A DNA stretch of 64,000 nt from Nocardiopsis_B sediminis (lineage in GTDB: Bacteria; Actinomycetota; Actinomycetes; Streptosporangiales; Streptosporangiaceae). The stretch lies in contig NZ_JBHSBH010000006.1 in the NCBI RefSeq assembly GCF_042650565.1, positions 75,859 through 139,858 on the forward strand, given 5' to 3'. The position numbers were made by a program, and so were the translations under genes. Of the stretch, positions 1 to 6,525 are shown in pieces; positions within the stretch are counted from its first letter, which is position 1, and every line of letters starts with the position of its first letter. The notes under the pieces are model-generated. The model was not told the origin of the DNA. It searched no databases and saw only the letters and a program-made list of their open reading frames with translations.

Positions 1-1209
1 CGGGTGGCCGCGGAGTATGTGGCGGGGAAGCTCGACGAGGTGGGGATCGAGCCCGCCATCTATGAGTCGCACCCCGGCCGCAGCAGTGTGGTGGCGCGGA
101 TCCCCGGCGCGGACCGTGAGCGGCCCCCGCTGCTGATCCACGGCCACCTGGACGTGGTCCCCGCCGACGCCGCCGACTGGACGCACCACCCGTTCGCCGG
201 CGAGATCGCCGACGACTGCGTGTGGGGGCGCGGTGCCGTCGACATGAAGGACATGGACGCCATGGTCCTGGCCGTCCTGCGGCAGCGCATGCGCGAGGGC
301 CGGACCCCGCCGCGCGACATCGTGCTCGCGTTCCTCGCCGACGAGGAGGCCGGCGGGACGTGGGGCGCGCAATGGCTGGTCGACCGGCATCCGGAGCTGT
401 TCGCCGATTGCAGCGAGGCCATCAGCGAGGTCGGCGGCTTCAGCTTCACCGTCAACGACGACCGCCGCCTCTACCTGATCGAGACGGCGGAGAAGGGCAT
501 CGCGTGGATGAAGCTGACCGCGCGCGGCACCGCCGGGCACGGGTCGATGGTCAACTGTGACAACGCGGTCACCGAACTCGCCGACGCGATCGCCCGGCTG
601 GGGCGCCACGAGTTCCCCATCCGGTTGACGAAGACCGTGCGGACCTTCCTGGAGGAGGTCTGCGACGCCTACGGGATCGAGTTCTCCGAGGACGACGCCG
701 AGGCGACCGTCGCGCGGCTCGGCCCGATCGCGAGCATGATCGGCGCGACCCTGCGGCACACGGTCAACCCCACCGTCCTCGACGGCGGCTACAAGGCCAA
801 CGTCATCCCCGGCACGGCGACCGCCCAGGTCGACGGCCGCTTCCTGCCGGGCATGGAGGAGGAGTACTTCGCCGAGATCGACCGGCTGCTCGGCCCGAAT
901 GTCAGCCGGGAGTTCATCCACCACCTGCCGTCGGTCGAGACCGACTTCGAGGGCGGCCTGGTCAGCGCCATGTCCGAATCGCTGCTGGCCGAGGACCCGG
1001 GCGCGCGGGCGGTCCCCTACTGCCTGTCGGGCGGCACCGACGCGAAGAGCTTCGAGCGGCTCGGCATCCGCAACTACGGCTTCGCTCCGCTGAAGCTGCC
1101 GCCGGAGCTCAACTTCTCCGGGATGTTCCACGGGGTGGACGAGCGCGTGCCGGTCGACGGCCTGCGCTTCGGGGTGCGGGTGCTCGACCGCTTCATCGAC
1201 CTGAGCTGA
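1..1209 (+). CDS. M20-family metallopeptidase, 5' end outside window
   Basis: This is a zinc-dependent M20/M25/M40-type peptidase or deacylase, probably cytoplasmic. The reading frame is open to the first base and family members carry about 30-40 more N-terminal residues, so the gene is cut by the window edge; the GTG at base 4 is unlikely to be the true start. Metal-site motifs are visible: HGHLDVVPAD around residues 46-55, GRGAVDMKDMDA around 78-89, and DEEAGG near 116, where the glutamate pair supplies the catalytic base. An internal dimerisation (lid) domain follows and a late His lies in GMFHGVDE. The substrate cannot be told from sequence. In Streptomyces a gene of this type is, as far as I recall, found next to chaplin and DUF5703 genes, which matches the layout here. 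Confidence 0.9.
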   Translation, partial: RVAAEYVAGKLDEVGIEPAIYESHPGRSSVVARIPGADRERPPLLIHGHLDVVPADAADWTHHPFAGEIADDCVWGRGAVDMKDMDAMVLAVLRQRMREGRTPPRDIVLAFLADEEAGGTWGAQWLVDRHPELFADCSEAISEVGGFSFTVNDDRRLYLIETAEKGIAWMKLTARGTAGHGSMVNCDNAVTELADAIARLGRHEFPIRLTKTVRTFLEEVCDAYGIEFSEDDAEATVARLGPIASMIGATLRHTVNPTVLDGGYKANVIPGTATAQVDGRFLPGMEEEYFAEIDRLLGPNVSREFIHHLPSVETDFEGGLVSAMSESLLAEDPGARAVPYCLSGGTDAKSFERLGIRNYGFAPLKLPPELNFSGMFHGVDERVPVDGLRFGVRVLDRFIDLS

Positions 1210-1494
1210 CCGGGTCCCGGGCGGTTCCCCGGCGGGTTGGGGGAGCCGTTCCGGCCGGGATGCGGTGGCTTTGCGGAACCGCCCGGAGGCGGGTCAACGG
1301 GCCGGGAAAAAATCCCGGTCCGTTTTCCGTTTCGCTCCACCGTCTTGCCCGATGTGGTGCTACGGTGACTGTCAGTTCACAAAGGATTCCTCTCTGTGAA
1401 CGTCCCTGTGTGCGGGCCTGTGGCGGAATCGACCGCGTGCGGCCCGGCGCGCACGGATGGATCGACGGCATCCGATACTCCGAGGTGGCAACCC

Positions 1495-2772
1495 ATGGTG
1501 CACGCAGGCCGGCAGTGGCGGGGGTTCCCCGTCCGTGCCGTGCGCGTGCCCGTGGCGGCGACCCTGGTCCGGATGGCGTTGCTGAGCGTCCTGGCGCTGG
1601 CGGGCTGGCTGCTCGGCGGCGTCGCCGCCGCTGTGGCCGAGGACCCGTCCCTGCTTCCCGGGTCGGAGGGGCCCGCCGACTCCGTCGACGGACCCGACGG
1701 ACCCGCTGACGTGTCCGGGGCCGATCCTGTCGGCCTGTCCGGCACCGACACCACCGGCTTCGCCGGCTCCGCCGACGACTCTTCCGGCGACCGGGTCACG
1801 GCCGTGGACGGGCTCGCCGGCGTTCTCGGGGCCGGTGACTCCGGCGACTCGGGTGACTCCGGTGACTCCACGGAGGGCGACTCCTCGCGGGTCGGCCTCT
1901 CCGTCGATCCCGAGCCCGCCGAAACCGCCGACTCCGCCGACTCCGCCGGGACCGCTGAGCCCGCGCAGGACGAGCAGCAGGAGCACGGAGCCGCAACGGG
2001 CACGCGCACGGATGCGCCCGTCAGCCTCCGCCCGCTCGGCGACCGTGTCGGCCGGATCGTCGCGGCCGCCCGGCCGGGGGACGTCCTCCCGGCCGTCGCC
2101 GAGGCCGGTGCGGCCACAGGCCGCGGGGCGCGCCAGGTCGTCGAGGCCGCGGCGGGCACCACCGGCGGGGTCGTCTCCGGAACCGTGGAGGCCGGCCGCC
2201 GCGTGGGCGGCTACGCCGGCGACTCCCTGGGCGGTTCGCCGCTGACCCAAGCCGTCTCCGACGGCCTCGCCGGCCCCGCCGGCGGGCTTCGCGACGGCTT
2301 GCAGAACGTGGTCGACGACGGCTCCCGTTCGGGGCTGCCCGTCCTCGGCCGCCCGCTCGGCATCGGCGGCCTCACGGCACCCGACCGCGGCGCGCCCGCG
2401 GACGAGCGTGACGACGACGCATCCCGCGAGGACGACCGCGACCGCAACGCCGCCGACCGCGAACGCGCGGCCGGGCAGGCGCTGAGCCCCGCCGTGACCC
2501 TGGCCGGCCACGTCGACGCGCTCGCCCAGGGGGCCGAGCACGACCAGGCCGGGGCCGAGCGGCACCACGACGCGGACTCCGCGCCCTGGAAGGGCGGCTC
2601 CGACTCCGCGGGAGCGGTCTCGTCGTCGTCGGTCCCCGTGCCCGCCACGGCCGGGTTCCTCATGAACCGCAGCGATGTGCTGCGCCTCACCGCCCAGCGC
2701 GTCGCGCTGCCCGGTGACCCGACGCTGGTCGTCCGCGACGCCGCCGACGACCCGTCCTTCTCTCCCGACTAG
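1495..2772 (+). CDS. secreted or membrane-anchored acidic low-complexity protein
   Basis: No family recognised. From the ATG at 1495 the product is 425 residues: a basic N-terminus, a hydrophobic stretch (MALLSVLALAGWLLGGVAAA) that looks like a signal peptide or anchor, then a long Asp/Ser/Gly-rich segment with DSGDSGDSGDS repeats, and an Ala/Gly-rich part. I prefer this start because GAGGTGG lies 7 bases upstream and the signal peptide then sits at the N-terminus. A GTG at 1396 is possible and would add 33 residues. It precedes two chaplin-type genes in the same direction, so a surface role is a reasonable inference, but nothing in it shows a function. Confidence 0.6.
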   Translation: MVHAGRQWRGFPVRAVRVPVAATLVRMALLSVLALAGWLLGGVAAAVAEDPSLLPGSEGPADSVDGPDGPADVSGADPVGLSGTDTTGFAGSADDSSGDRVTAVDGLAGVLGAGDSGDSGDSGDSTEGDSSRVGLSVDPEPAETADSADSAGTAEPAQDEQQEHGAATGTRTDAPVSLRPLGDRVGRIVAAARPGDVLPAVAEAGAATGRGARQVVEAAAGTTGGVVSGTVEAGRRVGGYAGDSLGGSPLTQAVSDGLAGPAGGLRDGLQNVVDDGSRSGLPVLGRPLGIGGLTAPDRGAPADERDDDASREDDRDRNAADRERAAGQALSPAVTLAGHVDALAQGAEHDQAGAERHHDADSAPWKGGSDSAGAVSSSSVPVPATAGFLMNRSDVLRLTAQRVALPGDPTLVVRDAADDPSFSPD

Positions 2773-2936
2773 CGGGTTCACGGGCGGCGAGCGCGCGCGC
2801 CTGAACCGGCCTCTGCCCTGACACGGCCCGCCGGTTCCGCGACGCCCCCGCCCGGACCGCTGCGCGCCTGTCACGAGTGACCCCCGTTTGGCGCCCCCCG
2901 ATCTTCGAATCCGATCGAACCTTGAGGAACTGTCAC

Positions 2937-3773
2937 ATGTCACGGACATATACGACGACGTTCGCCGCGGTGGTCGCGGCCGGCTTCTTCACCGTTGCGC
3001 CGATCGCCTCCGCCGACACCACTTCGAGTGGGAACGGCTCTCTCGGGGGCGGCAATCAGGCCGTTGTCGACGGCGACATCCCCGTCAACCTGTGCGGGAA
3101 CGCGGTGGCGCTGCTCGGGAACTCCGGCGCGCAGTGCTCCGGCTCCGGAGCGGCGGTCGCCGAGGGCAAGGACCACCACGAGGGCTCCTCCGACGACTCG
3201 ACTTCTACCAGCGGGAACGGCTCCCTGCTGGGCGGCAATCAGCTGGACGCCGACGCCGATGTCCCGGTGAACGCGTGCGGCAACGCGGTGTCGGTGCTCG
3301 GGAACTCCGGCGCCGACTGCGAGGGCACCGACGCCGTGGTCGGTGAGGGGCCGGGCTCCGGCCATGGAGACGGACACGGAGACGGCCACGGCCACGAGGA
3401 CGGCCACGGCTCGGAGGGCTCGGGCGGCGGTGACGACGAGCCCGGGCGCGAGCCGGAGGGCGCCGCGGGCGACGGCAACGGGCCGGGCGGCGCCGAGGGT
3501 TCGGGCGGCGGCTCCGAGGGCCAGGGCAGCGAGGAAGAGGAAGAGGGAACCCCAGATGACCACGGTGCCGCATCCCCGGCCACCCCGTCCGGTGGGCACG
3601 CCGCCCCGCCCGGGACCGGTTCCGAGGCCGCGATGACCCCCGCCGGGGGCACGGAGCTCCCCGCGACCGGAAGCGGCCTGGTCCCGTTCGTCGCCGCAGC
3701 GGTGGGGGCCGTCGCCGTCGGCGCCGCGGCCCTCCTGCTCGGCCGGCGCCGGGGCGCGCGCTCCCGGCGCTGA
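2937..3773 (+). CDS. long chaplin with two repeats and LPATG sorting signal
   Basis: Chaplins are small amphipathic amyloid-forming surface proteins that help aerial hyphae leave the aqueous phase. This 278-residue product has a signal peptide cleaved near ASA-D (residue 26), then two chaplin repeats (about residues 28-68 and 86-125) with the pattern SGNGSLLGGNQ...VPVNxCGNAVxxLGNSGAxC. Both keep the two cysteines that form the chaplin disulfide. A His/Gly/Glu-rich linker follows and the C-terminus is LPATG, a hydrophobic helix and GRRRGARSRR, a sortase substrate signature. So it is probably covalently wall-anchored, like the long chaplins of Streptomyces (which usually have LAxTG). The ATG at 2937 is chosen for the GAGGAA 7 bases upstream and for the signal peptide. 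Confidence 0.88.
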   Translation: MSRTYTTTFAAVVAAGFFTVAPIASADTTSSGNGSLGGGNQAVVDGDIPVNLCGNAVALLGNSGAQCSGSGAAVAEGKDHHEGSSDDSTSTSGNGSLLGGNQLDADADVPVNACGNAVSVLGNSGADCEGTDAVVGEGPGSGHGDGHGDGHGHEDGHGSEGSGGGDDEPGREPEGAAGDGNGPGGAEGSGGGSEGQGSEEEEEGTPDDHGAASPATPSGGHAAPPGTGSEAAMTPAGGTELPATGSGLVPFVAAAVGAVAVGAAALLLGRRRGARSRR

Positions 3774-3786
3774 CGGACATCGGCTT

Positions 3787-3807
3787 CCCCGGTCCCCGCG
3801 ACCGGGG
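3787..3807 (+). terminator. small hairpin after the long chaplin gene
   Basis: CCCCGGT (3787-3793) pairs perfectly with ACCGGGG (3801-3807) around a 7-base loop, 14 bases after the stop codon. No T-run follows, as is usual in actinomycetes. Confidence 0.45.
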
Positions 3808-3852
3808 GGCTGACGCGAGTCCCGCGACGCGGCCACGATCGCGGGGTTCACG

Positions 3853-3882
3853 TCAGCCTCCGCTCATCCGGAGCGGAGCTGA
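3853..3882. other. bulged 12-bp hairpin in chaplin leader region
   Basis: TCAGC-c-TCCGCTC (3853-3865) pairs with GAGCGGA-GCTGA (3871-3882) with one bulged C and a 5-base loop. It lies in the 312-base interval between the two chaplin genes, about 200 bases before the second one. It could be a second terminator for the first gene or a 5'-leader structure of the second; the sequence does not decide. Confidence 0.4.
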
Positions 3883-4085
3883 AACAGGGCGTGCACCCAC
3901 TCGTCAGCGAGCCACGCGCGAGGCGTTGCGCGCCCCCGTCCGGCCCGGTTCCGCACCCGCCAGGTGCGGTCGAACGGACGGCCAGGGCCAATGGGCAGCC
4001 GTGTCCCTCCCAGGGGCAAGGGCCTCCGCGGCCTCGCACGACTCCATCTCATCCACACGTTGATCCGTTTCGAAGGGACTTCCAC

Positions 4086-5567
4086 ATGCCTACGTGGGTC
4101 CGAACCTCCGCCAGGGCCGCGTTGCTCACAGCCGGCTTCGTCGCCCTGGGCGCGGGGGTCTCCTACGCCGACACCACCAGCACATCGGGCAACGGCTCGC
4201 TGCTCGGCGGCAACCAGCTGGTCGCCGACCTGGACGTGCCCATCAACGCCGCGGGCAACGCCATCGGCGTGCTCGGCAGCGCCGGGGCGGACGCCGACCA
4301 CAGCGGCGCCCTGGTCGCCGAGGACGACGAGGACGTCTCCACCTCGGGCAACGGCTCCGCGCTCGGGGGCAACCAGGCCGTGATCGACGGCGACGTCCCC
4401 GTCAACATCGCGGGCAACGCCATCGCCGTGCTGGGCAACGCCGGCGCCGCTGCCGCCGGTACCGGGGCTGCGGTCATCGAGGGCGAGGAGGGGCACCACC
4501 ACGGGCACGGCCCCGAGCGCGAGCACGACCGGGCGCCGGCGGGCCCCGAGCGCGAGCACCAGCTGAGCGACGCCGACGTCCTCACCAAGGTCGACGAGTT
4601 GCGGGCGACCACGGAGTACGCGGTCGGCGAGCTTGCGCCAAAGCCCCCGGTGTTCCAGGGCGGCACCTACGTCCAGCACACGGCCGCTCCCGAGTCGCCC
4701 GGCCCCGACCTGTCCTCGCTGACGGGGGCCGCGAGCGGCCTCGCCCGTCCGTTGCAGGTCGACACCGGCGAGCTCCAGGCCGGGCCGCCCCTGCGGCAGT
4801 CGGCGCCCGTCGAGCACCAGGCCGCCGAGGTCGTCCACCAGTCGGGGCACGGCGACGACGATGACGAGGTCTCCACGAGCGGCAACGCGTCGCTGCTGGG
4901 CGGCAATCAGGCCGTGATCGACGCCGAGGTCCCCGTGAACCTGGCGGGCAACGCCATCGGGGCGATCGCGGGCAACGCGGGCGCGAGCGCCGACCACACC
5001 ACGGCCCTCGTGGCCGAGGACGGCGAGGACGTCAGCACCACCGGCAACGCGTCGCTGCTGGGCGGCAACCAGCTGGTCGCCGACCTGGACGTGCCCATCA
5101 ACGCCGTGGGCAACGCCATCGCGGTGCTGGGCAACGCCGGCGCAGCGGGCACTGACAGCGGCGCCGCGGTCATCGAGCACCAGCGCGCGGAGAACGGCCC
5201 GGCCCAGAGCAACAGCAACGGCGACAGGGTCGAGCACAGCGCCGCCGAGGAGCCCGGCACCGAGGGCGGGCAGGCCGAGCTGCCGCAGCCCTCGACGGGG
5301 GCGGACAGCGTGCTGCCGCTGTCGGCCGAGCAGCCCCCGGCGCAGGGGACGGGGTCCCAGCCGACGGGCACCAACGAGCTGGGGCTGCCGGAGGTGGCGC
5401 TGGAGGACGTGCCGGTGGTGCGGACGCTGCCCGCCCCGGAGCCTGAGGCGGTGGCCCAGAGTTCGGAGCGGCTCGCGGGCGAGCTGGCCGGGCTGGCCGA
5501 CGCAACCGAGGGCCAGAGCGGCACCGACCCGCTCAACTCGGTCACGGGCGCCCTGGGCTTGAACTAG
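4086..5567 (+). CDS. four-repeat chaplin-like secreted protein without cysteines
   Basis: The product (493 residues) has a signal peptide (ARAALLTAGFVALGAGVSYA-D) and four chaplin-like repeats, two near residues 33-130 and two near 260-360, split by a His/Glu-rich linker and followed by a Glu/Pro/Gly-rich tail. Each repeat keeps SGN(G/A)S(L/A)LGGNQ...VPxNxxGNAI, but the conserved Cys positions are Ala, Val or Gly, for example INAAGNAIGVLG. It therefore cannot form the usual intra-repeat disulfide. No LPxTG or terminal membrane helix is seen, so it is probably released or held non-covalently. Start: ATG with GAAGGGA about 8 bases upstream. The repeats resemble each other at DNA level (around 4190-4260 and 5050-5120), a sign of internal duplication. 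Confidence 0.82.
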   Translation: MPTWVRTSARAALLTAGFVALGAGVSYADTTSTSGNGSLLGGNQLVADLDVPINAAGNAIGVLGSAGADADHSGALVAEDDEDVSTSGNGSALGGNQAVIDGDVPVNIAGNAIAVLGNAGAAAAGTGAAVIEGEEGHHHGHGPEREHDRAPAGPEREHQLSDADVLTKVDELRATTEYAVGELAPKPPVFQGGTYVQHTAAPESPGPDLSSLTGAASGLARPLQVDTGELQAGPPLRQSAPVEHQAAEVVHQSGHGDDDDEVSTSGNASLLGGNQAVIDAEVPVNLAGNAIGAIAGNAGASADHTTALVAEDGEDVSTTGNASLLGGNQLVADLDVPINAVGNAIAVLGNAGAAGTDSGAAVIEHQRAENGPAQSNSNGDRVEHSAAEEPGTEGGQAELPQPSTGADSVLPLSAEQPPAQGTGSQPTGTNELGLPEVALEDVPVVRTLPAPEPEAVAQSSERLAGELAGLADATEGQSGTDPLNSVTGALGLN

Positions 5568-5743
5568 GCCGCACGATTTCCACGGCGATCCGGGAGGGCG
5601 CGCGGACCGTGCTGGTCACACGGTCTGCGGGGTCCCCGCGGGTCACCTGGATAACGCAGTGCCGCCGGGCTCCTTCGGGGCGCCGGATGGGCACGGCGGA
5701 GTGAGAACCGGTGCACGGCGCAGCCGGCCCGTCTCCCCAATTG

Positions 5744-5944
5744 CAACGGTCGTGGTGGACTCTCGACGGGGTGATGGGCGCGGCGGCCGCGCCGCCGGAT
5801 GCAGGATCGAGCAGTAACGGAAGTACGGCAGTACCGGCAGGGACCGGCGGCGCGCAGGCGCCGCCGGCCGAGGAGCACGAGAAGCAGGTACCGGCACACG
5901 GCCGGTGCACCCGCTTCCCCGCAGGCAACGGTCGTGGTGGACTC
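5744..5944. repeat. pair of identical 19-bp direct repeats
   Basis: CAACGGTCGTGGTGGACTC occurs at 5744-5762 and again at 5926-5944, 182 bases apart, each preceded by a related CCGGTGCAC-containing stretch. I found no third copy in the window. Function unknown: it may be a protein-binding site, a recombination scar or a remnant of a larger duplication. Confidence 0.7.
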
Positions 5945-5984
5945 AGCGCGGGGCGGCGGACGTGACGACCGTGGCGCCGACACA

Positions 5985-6019
5985 GCGGGTCCCCCCGGGA
6001 ATGTCCCGGGGGGACCCGC
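5985..6019 (-). terminator. strong terminator of the DUF5703 gene
   Basis: A perfect 16-bp stem (5985-6000 with 6004-6019) with a 3-base loop ATG lies about 80 bases beyond the stop of the minus-strand DUF5703 gene. It would also stop readthrough from the chaplin side. Confidence 0.75.
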
Positions 6020-6097
6020 CGCTTACTGTCAGGGGCGGGCGGAGCGCGCCCGCCGGTCGGAGTGGCGACGACCCGGCACGGTGGTATGTGTCGGAAA

Positions 6098-6283
6098 TCA
6101 CATTAGACGGAGTTGGCGGATGATCTTCCGGCGCAGTGTGATGAGCCGGGTGCCATCCGGGTAGAGCCGCACACGGGCGAGCTCCCATCTCCCGTACTCG
6201 GCGTGTTCGGTCAGGGCCTGGCGGGCGGTGCCGCGTGAGGTGCCTCGCGGAAGCCGCAGCTCCCGGTATTCGTACTCGAGCAT
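6098..6283 (-). CDS. DUF5703 family small protein
   Basis: This 61-residue basic protein (MLEYEYRELRLPRGTSR... ending RRKIIRQLRLM) matches my memory of the DUF5703 family of actinomycetes, with its conserved EYEY, PRGTSR, LTEHAEYGRWEL and LYPDG-LRRKIIRQ blocks. Function is unknown. The frame continues upstream to 6358, but the family begins at this Met, so the internal ATG is preferred. In Streptomyces such a gene is, to my recollection, found close to chaplin genes and an M20 peptidase; both are just upstream here. Confidence 0.8.
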   Translation of the reverse strand: MLEYEYRELRLPRGTSRGTARQALTEHAEYGRWELARVRLYPDGTRLITLRRKIIRQLRLM

Positions 6284-6525
6284 TGCGCTTATTCTGCGAC
6301 TGCCGACGGGGTTCGTGCCATAGCGTTCATACAGGTGGGTTACCAGCGTGACGCACACGGGGAAACATCATGGGTCCCCCTCGGGGCTGTCCGACCATTT
6401 CGATCACGCCGCTCGGGAAGCGAACGCCGAAGTCGTCGGTTACCGTCAGTTGCTGGGGGACCGATGGGCTCGCGGTCCGGTAGATCGTCGCAGAGACAGC
6501 GCAAGGCTAGATGTAGGGGAAGAGC

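Larger units (their letters stand above)
5568..6097. other. 530-bp intergenic region with a duplicated 19-mer
   Basis: Between the Cys-less chaplin and the convergent DUF5703 gene I see no convincing coding sequence. It holds two exact copies of CAACGGTCGTGGTGGACTC (see separate entry), a GC-rich stretch, and a strong terminator at 5985-6019. Confidence 0.6.

Noticed and set aside
1396..1494. GTG 1396 as start of the acidic secreted protein
   Set aside because: It would place 33 polar residues before the signal peptide; GAGGTGG before ATG 1495 fits better, though this is not certain.
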